Source: Liolophura sinensis
Taxonomy: Eukaryota > Mollusca > Polyplacophora > Chitonida > Chitonidae
Reading direction: 5' to 3'
NCBI RefSeq assembly: GCF_032854445.1
Contig: NW_027018082.1
Coordinates: 26,001 to 90,000, forward strand
DNA length: 64,000 bases
Shown: positions 13,752-26,491 of the stretch, piece after piece
Layout of the letters: each line of letters starts with the position of its first letter
Position numbering within the stretch: the first letter of the stretch is position 1
Translations under genes and position numbers: made by a program
Notes under the pieces: generated by a model
Told to the model about the DNA's origin: nothing
Seen by the model: the letters and a program-made list of their open reading frames with translations, nothing else
Databases searched by the model: none

Positions 13752-14848
13752 TCTTGGCCAGTCATTTATTACGTTGCTAGGATGTGTATTGTACATATAA
13801 CAACTACAGCATGTGAGTAATGGCAGATCATCAACACTATTTCTACTTGTTCTTATAAGTGGTTAGAGAGTAGAAACTTACACTATTCCTAGTATCATGG
13901 CTAAAACTGTACTAGGTGATGACAGCGGTGGTGTTCATTGCAGTTTATTAGGCATCATTGCTCTCAAACAGCTCAAAATGCTTCTTTGTCGTCACATTAT
14001 AAAAGAACAATCCCATGGAGACAAGCCAGAGACTCGTGCAATCTAGTTCATAACCCTGTCCCTCTGATTTCCATTCCATTTCTATCAGTTTTATTACAGT
14101 CTTTTTCTACCAAGGCTAAAACATGTCTACATTTAAAACTGTCAAATAATTCGATTAATGGTGGTTACATAAAAAACTATAACCTTGCGCACCATATGAA
14201 TTTAGCTGTTTACCCAGGCAAGAGAGTGAAACTGATTGGGTCTCTTGATGATCTTTAACTATATTATATTTGGAATGTCTTGTGACATTTTGTTATCCAT
14301 GAGCCAAAGAATTTGCCAGTTAAGCAAGATAATATGGCAACCTCTGACTTGATCCATTGTATATCAATGGACTTTGTCATTCAATATTACCTTAATCTTG
14401 TAAGTATTCTTAAACACAACTGGATACCATTACTTACAGTTTAACTTTTGTTTTACCATATACAGTAAATCTAAAATAACCACTTGAATTTGTGGAAAGG
14501 TTTTGACAGCAACCTGTGCATGGTCGTGAGTTTTCCAAGAGCTCTGCCCGGTTTTCTCCCGGTCGTACTCCGCCGTACTTAATATTCTTGAGTATGGCGT
14601 AAAACACTAATGAAAGAAATAGATGAACTGTTCCTATAACTGAACCTTCGTGTATAATTTATTTCAATGAAACTAAGATCTCGTTAAACAAAATCTAACA
14701 GGGCTATAATCTTAGGCTATATAATCAATCTGTAATACACAAGTACTTCAAACAATACTTCAATGGAAAGATTGCATACATGTGCAATAAAAACATACAA
14801 TACAGACTGAAAAAACAGAGCACTTACAACAGGGTGGTAGTTGGCTGA
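13752..14848 (+). repeat. Family 1 unit 4, truncated
   Basis: Fourth copy, which follows the others until about 14,848. There the sequence 'GGTGGTAGTTGG' continues as 'CTGAAGTTTC' instead of 'TAAATGTTCAC'. The point marks the join between family 1 and family 2. This copy is the most diverged of the four, consistent with the edge of an array being homogenised least. Confidence 0.88.
14491..14618 (+). mobile_element. SINE 3' end embedded in family 1 unit 4
   Basis: Same headless SINE segment as in units 1-3, with a few more substitutions. Confidence 0.7.
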
Positions 14849-17800
14849 AGTTTCTTCATATATTAATGTTAATGGGCCGGATGTAAGGGACTTTTTGCAC
14901 CTTCTGACAGGAGAGTTAGACAATGGGAGATAACACAAACTGAAATCTACTCACCTTCAGATAATCTATGTGTTAAAACTCTTGTCAGTAAGGACGTTCC
15001 AGGTCAGTGATCCCAAAAGCCAATTTGCACAACGATCTGTAACACAAATCATCAAGGCATTAAAATATACAAAGTAAGAAATTAGGACGGGAATATGCAT
15101 AGATAAGGGGTAAACAATTTTCCATGGTGTTCGAAAGACGCGAGGTATGTTCTAGGCGAATGAGTGAAATTATTATTTAAATTGTTGTAGATAATAAAAT
15201 ATGTTTACATGTGTTTATACATGCACCGTGGCGATCTAATTCAAGTCATGAACCAGGGCGCCAGAGATTCTGGACGTTCTGTCCATATTTACTGACAAGA
15301 GAATGATACTCATTGTAAATCTGATGAAAATTAGGGTGAAGGAGTGAAAGACACACTTAGTGGTTTGCTTGTCACTTTGAGTATGGCTCTTCTAAGTGAT
15401 ATTTTTCATGCTGTAGAAAAAACTAAAAAAATACTGTAGCTAACAAAAATACAGTGTGCGTTATGTACTTAACCATGGAAGCTTTGGCATTGTAGTCAAA
15501 ATTCGCCATCTTTTATAACATAATCCGCTGATAATCGATTTATACACTCAAAGATCTGGGGATTTTCCGAGTGATGTTAAATTATGTGCTGAGAAACAAA
15601 GTCATATTGACCAATGCTCTGCCTTAATGTTTCTACTGTAATGTTTTATAGGTAGCTTTGCCACCATAGTGATTTATTAACTTTACAAAGTGACAAATGC
15701 TTCAAATTTCCTATACCTGAAAGCTGGCGCTACAACACATGAAATGTTGCAGGTTACATGAAGCCAGCATGTGCATAACACAGCGTTTTCATTACATGGT
15801 TTAATGAGCATCTTTGATTACAGGTTTGCCAGATAACTTTGTCATGTCAAAAGTTGGTGGTATAAAACTTGGCGCAAAGGCAGTCCTGCAGTTACGTTGT
15901 GTGTAACATATTAAATGTGATGACAACACAGCATATTGAGGAATTCTAGACCAGTGACGTCTGCTATGTTGCAATTAACATCACTGATTTTCTTACCTAA
16001 TTCTGCTCAAGCCATGGTACCTAGGGGCCTGTGAATTGCTACTTTTTACGCATTTACATGAACAGTTAGACTTAAGCCATGACTGAGGAAAATTGACAAG
16101 AGTGCGTGGTTTAATTGATTGATTAATTTTACAAGAGCTTCTATATTTTGTGTGTGTCATTTGTGAGTGTCTGAAATTTATTTTGCCTGCAATAATTTCA
16201 AACATTTGCTGTTTCAGAGTGTGTCATGTCCCTAGCGTGTCTTCGCCATTTACTATGGCTACACAGCGATCGTTCGCTAAATTTGCGCGCCTCTGGTGGT
16301 GTGGCAACGCTGACAATTCTCAGATGGAACATTTCTTGAATGAGCTGTGACCACGGTACATTTGCACTCTGATGGCCCTGGTACTTGTCATGACAAGGAT
16401 AAGTCTCCAATGAAACAGATCTCGAATGAGACTTGACTACATGTACTCTGCATTTGGTGTTCAGTGTGATTAATCTGTTACTTGCGAATATGAACGTCAG
16501 AACAGATATGCGTAAACCAGTTGTCAGCCAAGACAGACGTTCCAGGTCAAGAATCGCAAGGCTGACGCGCCAAGCAACGTTCATGACTAGAACAAATTTC
16601 CTGTGAGTCTCTTCTTGAATATGACGTGACTACGCTGTATTTTAACGGTGTTATCATTGGTTCGTGTGGTAACAACAAATCTCTTATGGCACTCTTCTCA
16701 TTTACCGTGACATAATAAGTTTGTGTTGGAAAGTGTTTACGAATGTGTTGCTTCTATGCAAGATCTCTTCTGTGTCTTTCTGCAATGTTCTGCTTGCATC
16801 CGTTCTCCATTTGTGATTATCTGAAGGGTGCCCCTTTACTCAGACACACTTCCATAACGGCGATGGTTAAGAAAGGTGTGAGTTGTTTCACCGTGTCACT
16901 GGTTTGGAATATATTATCACGAGCCATTTACCTACCATCAATATTCTGGGATGTGCTGTGCGTGTTTCGGAGATTTCAACTGTTGCTGTTTTTGGAATAT
17001 ACCGTGGATCTCATTCGTCGTTATCTCTGAGAAATATGAAATGTTTGTGTCGAACCGTAACTCCTGTGAAAAGTGCTGTACATGTGATGTTGAATGTGAT
17101 TCGTTATCGATGTGGAATATGAAGTGTTGGTGCCGAATCTCAATGATACCTCTTCCAAATTCTACTCTTACCGATGTATCAATGTGATTCCACTAATTGG
17201 ATGATCAGTGATGAATGTAATGGACTAGCACACACGAGTGTATCACTCTTGTGAAATGTTTTACCGAAGCCTATTTTTGTCTCAAATTCAGGCTCATGTT
17301 GTTGGCATGGAAATAAGGCGGTCTAGCGACAGAGTAGTTTCTTGCTGCTTTTGAATCTCTCTACATATTCCACCACTTTTTTCAATTTTCATTTTCAGGA
17401 AGGTGCTCTCGGTGTTTTGAATGCTTGCTGGTTATTATGCTAATGCTAAATCACCATTTGATTCGTATGAAATATGTGCATTTGACTACACATTACTTAC
17501 TGGTGCTTAAATATATGTAGCATTTTCATGCAAATAAACGTGGCTTAAATAGATTCTTGCTTATTAAAAGTGTTTTACATATTCTTTGTTTTTTCTGTCA
17601 CTCTCAGGAAGATGTTGTTGGTGTGTTTTTAATACTCATTGATGAACTAGTGTGTTAATATTTTGAAATGTTTAACCAAAGCCTAATTTCCATCAAATTG
17701 ACGAACATGCTGTTGGTATTGAATCAAAGAAGTCTAGTTCTAAAATATTTTGTTGCTATTTTTAATTGCAATACATGTTCCCTCACTTTTTCAACTTTTA

Positions 17801-19380
17801 ACTTTCTGGAAGGTGCTCTTGGTGTTGATTGTAATGGATTAGCACACACGAGTGTATCACTCGTGAAATTTTTTATCTAAGGCTATTTTTCTCTCAAATT
17901 CAGGCCCATGCTGTTGGCATGGAAATAAGGCGGTCTAGCGACAGAGTAGTTTCTTGCTTTTTTTGAATCTCTCTACATATTCCACCACTTTTTTCAATTT
18001 TCATTTTCAGGAAGGTGCTCTCGGTATTTTGAATGCTTGCTGGTTATTATGCTAATGCTAAATCACCATCTGATTCGTATGAAATGTGTGCATTTGTTTA
18101 CACATTACTTACTGGCGCTTAAATATATGTAGCATTTTCATGCATATAAACGTGACTTAAATAGTTTTTTGCTTCTTAAAAGTGTTTTATATATTCTTGG
18201 TTGATCTGTCACTCTCAGGAAGATGCTGTTGGTGTGTTTTTAATACTCAATGATGCACTAGTGTATTAATATTTTGAAATGTTTAACCAAAGCCTAATTT
18301 CCATCAAATTGACGAACATGTTGTTGGTATTGAATCAAAGCAGTCTAGTTTCAAAAAGTTTCTTGCTATTTTTAATTGCAATACATGTTCCCTCATTTTT
18401 TCAACTTTTCACTTTCTGGAAAGTGCTCTTGGTGTTTTGAATACTTATGGATTAGCACACCATGGGAATGCCAAATCATCATTTGATTCTCATAATATAT
18501 ATGCTTTTGACAACAAACCTACTGGTGCTTAAATACATGACACATTTCCATGCATTTAAATGTTGTTTAAATAGTTTCTTGCTGCTTTAGAATTGTTGCA
18601 CATATCCCTTGTCCACTTTTCACTCTCAGGAAGATGCTGTTGGTTTGATTTGAATACTTATTCACTACCACCGCAAAGGTGTTTTGTTGTGATTATATTA
18701 AGGCTCTAGCGAATAACCTCCCGTAAATGCACTCTCCAGCCGTTTGAGGAATAAAATGTGGTTAGATGGGACGTCTGAAATTGGCTAAAGTCAAATTTAG
18801 AAATTGAAGCGGGGTATGCTAGTTGAAGATCCACCTTCAAAGCAAACTTCAATTTTGTGAAGTAATCTAAACAGCCGCTGGTATAATTCTCTGAGGAAAT
18901 CTAAATATCTCTTAAAGAAGTACAAGTGTGTATAGGCTTACACCGATCTCACTTTGCATGATATGTGTTGTAGTGATAAAAGGGAGGTAATTCAGTCCAG
19001 ACGTGTTGCTTGGGGTCTCTAATGACAAGAAAGTTTTTACAGTTTATATTCTCACGTTTATTCCTTACATTTCATGCAAAAAAGCGTCCTTAAAATGAGA
19101 AAGGTTAAACTGCTTGTAGCTTTAGTCTTTTTTGATGTCAAATATTATTTTCATTTCTCACAAACATTCACTCTTTATAAATTGTTGTTAAAATGCATGG
19201 ATGTGTTTTTCCCACCACAACAAAGTCTGATACCCGGGCAACATACAAGTAAGATGTTCACTGTATCTTCAGCCAGCCACTCATAAAATCATATATTCTG
19301 CTTCGGTGTAATCCATATGAGGAAACACGTAAAAAGTTAACTGAAATGGTGTGTCACCATGATAGATCATACGAGAAGAG
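14849..19380 (+). repeat. Family 2 module X1
   Basis: The first X module. It is homologous to the second part of the family 1 unit: the 'GAGAGTTAGACAATGGGAGAT' region at about 14,910 and everything from about 16,725 on. It carries an extra ~1.7 kb (about 14,990-16,720) absent from family 1. Near-identical X modules follow at 28,239 and 36,589. Toward its end, about 55 bp present in X2 and X3 are missing, with GAGTC at the join. Recurrent open frames here (such as 16,743-17,030 +) have no recognised domain. Confidence 0.88.
17213..18660 (+). repeat. Array of ~205-bp monomers in X1
   Basis: Seven monomers of the same A-B-C types as in family 1, with starts near 17,399, 17,608, 17,811, 18,010, 18,219, 18,419 and 18,629. 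This is the long form of the array. Confidence 0.84.
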
Positions 19381-20690
19381 TCACGGCACCCAACACTACT
19401 GGGGTGTTAATGTTAGATAAGTGGTGTGTGCATAGATTTTTATAAAGATGCTGAAAACTTCGCCAGTCGTGTATTAGGCTGCTATCTTGTCTTACACATG
19501 AAAAGACTGCAGCATCAGGGTAAAATCAGATCACCAACGAGAGAGGGCTAGTTGGTAAATGGTCACACGAAAGAAGCCGAAAGTCGGACCTCTTGTCAAT
19601 TTACCCCAATTGGGTTATTTTTCTCACTGTTAACGTAAATGCTTAGATAGTAGACGCAGTTACACTACGTTGGCATATCTGGCGATTATGGACCTGGAAC
19701 GTCCTTATGAGTTGACGGTTGATATACGAACGCCTGTTTAGACAGCATATATTGTGATATTTGGTTATTCATCCGCAGTGATTAATGTTAAGTGACCCGG
19801 ATTTTGCGTAAAGATGTGCTTTTCCTTGATACTCATGTAGCTTTGCATCGATGGATGGCACTATTTTCTGATTGAACACCAGTGCCTTTTAGTAGAGGAA
19901 CAATGATTGGCTGACTTATTCTGGCGACTATCAAATCTCAGAGTAGTACTCCAAGGAAGATAAGTCAGAATGGTTGACGAATGCACCTCAAACAATACAG
20001 AACAAGAGTTATATACAGGTGTCAAGTGTTCATGCACATCATAAATAACAAAGTTTTCCTCTATGATATCCAGAGAAATAGGCAGATATTCACAAGATAT
20101 TTTCTACACTAGACGCTTACCCGTTTCTATACCAAAGAATTAATGAGGTAAGCAAGATAATGTTGCAACCTCTGACTTGTTACATAGTATTTTATTGACC
20201 TTTTGTCATTCAGTACTAAATGCCCCATGATCCTGTACATGTACTTAAACGCTACTAGATACCATTACTAACAAGTTAACTTTTGTTTTACAAATACACA
20301 GTAAATATAAAACAACCTCTTGAAATTGTGTGACCAACGATTGCATATATTATTGACAAGGTTCACAAATACAGAAAATGTATTTTGTGTCCCCCAAGCA
20401 TAGATGTGAATGTAGCACCGGGAAAACCCTCATCAAAAAATGTATCGTGGATAAACATATTTTACGAAGAAAAACCATTTGCTACAAGGAAGGTTTTTCG
20501 CGTAACCACTTAACATGTGATTCCCAGACAACCATCATATTCGAACAAAATAAACCTCAGTATACAAGGAATGTACATAAAATATCACCGTGCCACATGT
20601 GTGCATAAAATCAAAATGTCAGACCTGGAATCCGTGTACAATGGCAGAACGTAGCAAATATTTGTAATACTGATTCGAGTGAGAAAAACG
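19381..20690 (+). repeat. Family 2 module Y1
   Basis: The module begins TCACGGCACCCAACACTACT. Other copies begin at 23,291, 32,294 and 40,306. It is a diverged homologue of the start of the family 1 unit; for example 'AACTTCGCCAGTCGTGTATTAGG' here pairs with the 'ATCTTGGCCAGTCATTTATTACG' type start there. Y1 contains about 150 extra bp near 20,380-20,530 that the other Y copies lack. It ends at 'GAGAAAAACG', after which the unique island starts where the other copies continue into module Z. Confidence 0.87.
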
Positions 20691-20697
20691 GTCGACT

Positions 20698-21018
20698 ATG
20701 TTAAATGAACTTGTCACAACTGCTATATCTCTGCAACTGCAAGGATTAAAATCTGTCAGGTATTTTTTGTTTTCAGGGTCCTCAGTTTCGTATGTCTTAG
20801 ATATATGTTACATGTATATGGACTTTGAGAGACAGCTCAAGCGAAAGACTATAGGTTGTGAGGGAGACGCCACATCTATCAGTTGCATGCACCAAGATAT
20901 TTCACGTGACAGAATAATAACTGAACACAATGGCAAAGTGGTTAATTTTAACTCTCCAGTGGTTTCTCTCCCACACATAGACATCATGGCGAGTGTTGTT
21001 TATCTAAGAACGATGTAG
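20698..21018 (+). CDS. Possible lectin-like (SUEL/Gal_lectin-type) exon, uncertain
   Basis: A 106-residue open frame lies in the unique island. An acceptor-like TTTTGTTTTCAG ends at 20,776, which would open an exon in phase 1. Within the frame the stretch KTIGCEGDATSISC resembles the start of SUEL-type galactose-binding lectin domains, which begin with a V-x-C-E-G ... L-x-C pattern. The later hallmarks (an A-x-Y-G-R motif and more cysteines) are not visible, and I see no good splice donor before the stop at about 21,018. It could be a decayed exon or a chance match. No neighbouring exon was recognised. Confidence 0.2.
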   Translation: MLNELVTTAISLQLQGLKSVRYFLFSGSSVSYVLDICYMYMDFERQLKRKTIGCEGDATSISCMHQDISRDRIITEHNGKVVNFNSPVVSLPHIDIMASVVYLRTM

Positions 21019-21579
21019 AACAGAAAGCAACAAGGAAAATTCTGAAAGTAAAATATTGTAGAAATAGCCTGGATAATTTCGAAAAACTCTGCATATACCG
21101 TGTGTTTTGAGGATTATCTTGATGAGCTGGCTATCGTCCTGTAAAAAATGAGGACAAAGGCAGAATCGAGTGTAGACTTGCACATTTTCCGGTCAAATGT
21201 CGGATTTAAGCAGTGGACTTTACAACATCGTATATATCCTACTGTTTCTATGATATTTCGCTTATATGCTGTTAGCAACTTACAGTAGGCCTACTTAGCT
21301 GAACTAGTTCCTTCAGGAAATAAATGACAATGAGACTTCCGGTAGAGCACGTGCTTGAAAATTGCAGATCTCTGATAGGAAGGGAGACTACTTTTACATG
21401 CAACGATCGTTGTGCCTATAGTTTGCCTATAATGCATTGCCCTCCGTAATGGAAAATTGATCTTTTGCACAGGCTTCTTTCTTGTGAAGGGATGTATCAG
21501 GATTTCTGTTTGCTTTAGTGTCTATGTGTCAAGAACACGTGTTTTTTGGACACTGGAATACGGATGGTAGAAAGAGGAT
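21019..21579. other. Unique island, no feature seen
   Basis: This part of the island between Y1 and Y2 has no open frame of note, no repeat shared with the rest of the window and no recognisable element. Confidence 0.6.
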
Positions 21580-22990
21580 GTAGCATTTTTCCTAATAAAG
21601 ACAAATTTCTTATTTCCCATTTCTCTATCTTTTCAGATTTTTTAGTCTTGTTAAATAGTTTATTTTCCACATATTATTAAAATCTGTATTTAAAAAAATT
21701 AATTTTAAACATGTTGAAATCTGTTGCCCAGTCTATTTTTATATTTTGACAGTGCTTCATTTGTAAAGCAGAACGGCATCCAATTCAAACAGCTTTGATT
21801 TTCTCAGTGTTTACTTTTAAACCTGAGTAAATGTTAAAAGGATTCAAACTTGCCAACGTTTCTATGAAAGACTTCTGATTTGCCAAAGATTACTTGGGTG
21901 TCGTCGGCATATTGATCTAGCCTCTGGTCAGTACTGTTAGTTGATATACCTTTAATATTGCTATTATCTCTGATCATACAACCAAGTATTTCGGCCTATA
22001 GTAAAGATATATATGGAGAGATAGGGCCCCCTTGTCTGCAGCCTCTGCAAATATGAAAGTATGAAGAGATGCTGCCATCTTGAAGAATTTCCGTGGATAT
22101 GTTATCTTGAAAGAGAAGTATCCATTTTGTTATATCTTGTCCAAAATGCATTGTTCTTAAAACCTCATCAATAAAATTTCAAGAAATGGAATTAAATGCT
22201 TTTTCACACAAAAAAATGATAAGATTAACCTCGGAATATCTTCGTCCTTTGTTTCAAACCTAATATCATAAATCAGACGTACATTTTCTTAAATGCATCG
22301 ACAAGGTATGAAACCTCTTTGGTCTTCATGCATTAAGGCGTTAAGACCTTTTAAAGTCTATTTGCTGTACAGGCACTCATTAATTTATAAATGAAGTTGA
22401 AGTAATAGGTCTTCGGTTGTTCAGCTTATCTCTGGGTTTGTTAGGTTTCGGGATACGTCTTATTAGGCCTTGTTTTTGAGAGACTGACCTTTAGTAAAAG
22501 CATTGGCCAATCGGAGAACAAAGTATCCTATCTCTTTCCAAAACATTTTATAAAATTTTACAGAAAATCCATCATTTCCAGGACTTTTGTCGTTTTTCAT
22601 ACTCTTCAAACAGTTAGTCATTTCTTCCATAGTTATAAATCCTTGTGTTTGCGCCATGATACCTGTCAGTCTTCTGAGTTGTTATTTGTTGAGGTCCTGT
22701 AGGTGCTCTTGTTTTTGTTCAGTCACCTCCGTTGTCTAGGGTCAGTTTTGATATGTTTAGATATGTCTATTAGTATAATTTTTCACCACTTACAATTTTA
22801 ATTTCATTCTAGTCCTAATGCCTTCTAATTCTCTGTGTCTTATTTCCTCAAACTTTGATTTTAAAGCTGTTCGATTAGTGTATCGTCTTCCTGTAAAAAG
22901 TTCGTCTGTATCTCGTTTTCAATTTTTTTTGATTTTTTGTTCAATTTGTTTTTCTCGTAGCGTTTCTTTTCTTTTCTTCAGTGATGAGTA
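21580..22990 (-). mobile_element. Decayed L1-like LINE reverse-transcriptase fragment
   Basis: Read on the minus strand, the region gives the ordered landmarks of an L1-type non-LTR retrotransposon polymerase, spread over several frames and broken by stops. From 5' to 3' these are: a basic linker (about 22,990-22,800); MKNDKSPGNDGFSVKFYK (22,650-22,540), the 'KSPGxDG' block; RGFIPCRCI..ENVRLIYDI (about 22,320-22,250); YSGLKVNTEKIKAV (about 21,840-21,800); and KWEIRNLSLLGK (about 21,610). The YxDD region is degraded. There is no endonuclease, no ORF1 and no complete 3' end, so it is a truncated dead copy. It lies only in the island between Y1 and Y2 and not in any other array copy. Confidence 0.8.
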
Positions 22991-23290
22991 ATTCATAGTT
23001 TCTCCTCTTATTTTCACGAGTAAAACTTCCAAAAAAGCTGATCACTGAGGATCTATGGATATTTAGGAGATTTTTTTCTACAATATGGCAGAGGTATGTT
23101 TTCGTCGATAGTTTGCTTTATACAACATTTTACTGGGTTAATGTATTAAGGATCTTTCAGAACAGGACCCTGTTAGTTTCCAGTAACCCTTTCCTCTGTC
23201 TCAGTTAACAAAGTTACATCTTAATGTAACAGTCCAGTGGTTGCCACGATAGCCTGGGATAATCTCGGCTTTTGTGGATATATATTAAAG
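22991..23290. other. Unique island, distal part, nothing recognised
   Basis: Ordinary AT-rich sequence between the LINE remnant and the start of Y2. No repeat or gene was seen. Confidence 0.55.
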
Positions 23291-24462
23291 TCACGGCACC
23301 CAACACTATTGGGGTGTTAATGTTAGACAAGTGGTGTGTGCATAGATCTTTATAAAGATGCTGAAAACTTCGCCAGTCGTGTATTAGGCTGCTATCTTGT
23401 CTTACACATGAAAAGACTGCAGCATCAGGGTAAAATCAGATCACCAACGAGAGAGGGCTAGTTGGTAAGTGGTCACACGAAAGAAGCCGAAAATCGGACC
23501 TCTTGTCAATTTACCCCAATTAGGTTATTATTCTGACTGTTAACGTAAATGCTTAGATAGTAGACGCAGTTACACTACGTTGGCATATCTGGCGATTATG
23601 GACCTGGAACGTCCTTATGAGTTGACGGTTGATATACGAACGCCTGTTTAGACAGCATATATTGTGATATTTGGTTATTCATCCGCAGTGATTAATGTTA
23701 AGTGACCCGGATTTTGCGTAAAGATGTGCTTTTCCTTGATACTCATGTAGCTTTGCATCGATGGATGGCGCTATTTTCTGATTGAACACCAGTGTCTTTT
23801 AGTAGAGGAACAATGATTGACTGACTTAATCTGGCGACTATCTAATCTCAGAGTAGTACACCAAGGAAGATAAGTCAGCATGGTTGACGAATGCACCTCA
23901 AACAATACAGAACAAGCATATATACAGGTGTTAAGTGTTCATGCACATCATAAATAACAAAGTTTTCCTCTATGATATCCAGAGAAATAGGCAGATATTC
24001 ACAAGATATTTTCTACACTAGACGCTTACCCGTTTCGACAGAAAAGAATTAATCAGGTAAGCAAGATAATGTTGCAACCTCTGACTTGTTACATAGTATT
24101 TTATTGACCTTTTGTCATTCAGTACTAAATGCCCCATGATCCTGTATATGTACTTAAACACTACTAGATACCATTACACACAATTTAACTTTTGTTTAAC
24201 AAATACACAGTAAATCTACATCAACAACTTGAATGTGTGTGACCAACGATTGCATATATTATCGACAAGGTTCACAAATACAGAAAATGTCAATGACAAC
24301 CATCATATCTGAACAAACAAAATAAACCTCATTATACAAGGAATGTACATAAAATAACACCGTGCTACATGTATGCATAAAATCAAAATGTCAGACCTGG
24401 AATCCGTGTACAATGGAATAACGTTGCAAATATTGGTGATACAGATTTGGCTGAGAAAAACG
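23291..24462 (+). repeat. Family 2 module Y2
   Basis: Second Y module. It matches Y1, Y3 and Y4 closely but lacks the extra 150 bp of Y1. It runs directly into Z1 at 'GAGAAAAACG'. The distance to Y3 is 9,003 bp. Confidence 0.88.
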
Positions 24463-24513
24463 TTCATCATAAGACTAGGACTATCTACTTAGTCGCTAGG
24501 CTTGGGCTAGCCA

Positions 24514-24590
24514 TTCGCCACATTTGTTTTGGCTAATATAGTTTCTGTGTGGCGAAAGAAAAATTGACGTCTCTTCGCCACAGTGGCGAA
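24514..24590. promoter_or_regulatory. Four alternating TTCGCCAC / GTGGCGAA motifs
   Basis: Within 77 bp the 8-mer TTCGCCAC occurs at 24,514, its complement GTGGCGAA at 24,548, and both together at 24,574-24,590 as TTCGCCAC-A-GTGGCGAA, a near-perfect palindrome. The alternating orientation can form hairpins or bind a dimeric factor. The block is kept in Z2 and Z3. No known consensus is assigned. Confidence 0.45.
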
Positions 24591-24879
24591 AGCAAATGAA
24601 TGCCTTTCAACTTCAATTGTTTAGGTTTAAATTTCGTAAATTTACTCAAATTTAACGTTGGATCCAGAATCAAGAAGGAATATTTGACTTCAATGTAAAA
24701 GAACTTGGTTATGAAAACAAGAAAGTTTATAAAGAGCATTTAAAATCGGATATGTATGCCTTGAAGCAGGTGACGAAAATTGGACCCGCGATCATTTAAT
24801 TAGCATTCAGATTATGCGGGTCTGAAATTACTTTTAATTTACTTTCAAAATATAATATATAAAAAAAATGCCGACCAAC

Positions 24880-25300
24880 CCGACCAGCAATCGTCCATGC
24901 AGTCTTCCAGTCTTTCTGAGCGAGACAGAAAACGTCACAGAACGCGTAACCCAGAAGTTCTCCCTTCAAGCACGCACTCACTCACGTGTATGTCAAAATG
25001 CCGGTTAGGCCTATACTGACCGCGTCATTGACTGAGTCATTGTCGATGACTGCCATCTTCGGAGATCTCCGTGACATTTCTGGGCTGATTAGCTCAAGTT
25101 TATTAGCTATCAATGTTTTTTTTGTAACCGTTATTTTGCATAATCCTCATTCATTGTCTGAAGTCAAAATATACTGAAAGATTGCTTTTGTATGTGTAAT
25201 TAAGACGCAGACTACGTCATCTGCCATCTTGCAGTCGTGCTGGTCGTGTTGCCCTTGATATGGTCTAACAAAGACGAAACGAGACAAATTATTTAGATTT
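24880..25300. promoter_or_regulatory. Promoter-like CpG-containing stretch in Z1
   Basis: Against the AT-rich background this stretch is richer in CpG. It holds an E-box CACGTG (24,983), an AP-1 type TGAGTCA (25,033) and a YY1-like GCCATCTTG (25,223), the last overlapping an ATG on the minus strand. Such a mix is common in metazoan promoters. No TATA box or confirmed transcript start can be shown from sequence alone. Confidence 0.3.
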
Positions 25301-26450
25301 ATGAAATATTCTTCCAAAAATATCTTCAAAGTTAACCGCATTATATCAGTTTTTATAGATCAGCTAGGACCTACAACCCAACAAGAACTAAACGGTGTGT
25401 TGCCGAGAGGCAGATGACCTCTGAATCTTACCTGTAACACAGACGAGACGACCAGTCTGGCGTACATCCGGTCTCATGCTCCCGATCAACCAATCGAAAC
25501 GATCGTTTTACTCAGTGTCAAAGCACATGTTGGGGGATTCTCCTACTGTTTAACACCTAAGAGTTATGTTCCTTAGAACAACATTGATAATTACCTACGA
25601 CCGCTACAGTCGCAGACGATCAGACAGATCATGTTTCGTAATTCTCGTCTTCTACCATGTAATTAGGAATGCATAATTGTTGTAAGGAAAATGCAATTTT
25701 TAGTGGGGTCTTGATAGAACTTTGTCTTATCAGATGACATTGCGTAAATCAGTAGATTTGATTCTCAAAAAAATTGTTATTATGTAATTGTAAACGAGCA
25801 CAGCCTTACCAAAAATCTCAAGAAAAATCCATATTGACTTGAGAAGGCTTTATTTTGTGCCACAAGGTGTCTTTTAGAGGTTTAAAGGTAAAATGTGCTT
25901 TGGAGCCAGTAAATACAGGGTTATATTTTGATCGTTAAAGTACAAATATGGAAATTGCTGTGGAATTCTCGTATGCTGGGTACATTATATTTTTATGTAA
26001 TAGCACTGTAATCCTTACAGAGAATGCCAGTAGTGCAATCATGCACACCATGATTGGCCCATGAAACAGTCTATATGAATCCAAATTATAAAGCAACATG
26101 ATATTCTGTCATTTCTTTTAAAAGTTTCCTTAGTTTTCTTTTATTTTTGAAAATGTTGGATGCTGGAAGGGGGAACCTTTTGAACAACTGAGACTAGTAG
26201 TCCATAGTTCAGATGCATATCATTATTGTATTTTGTTTGGTGTTGCTGGTTGCTTTCTTAATATTTTATCGTATAATAAATGTACACTTAATATTCATTA
26301 AAATGATATGTTACAAACAAAGCACTACAGTGTACGTGGTTGAATAGTCCGTTCACCTCTGTCTAAATAATCAAATTTGGCGACTAAATTTATATTGGAA
26401 ATGACACTATTCCTTTTCGCTTGGGCCATGTCCACACATTTAATTATCAA

Positions 26451-26451
<1 letters not shown>

Positions 26452-26491
<40 letters not shown>

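Noticed and set aside
16198-16584. 128-residue minus-strand frame in X1
   Set aside because: The equivalent frames in X2 and X3 are broken, and it shows no recognisable motif.
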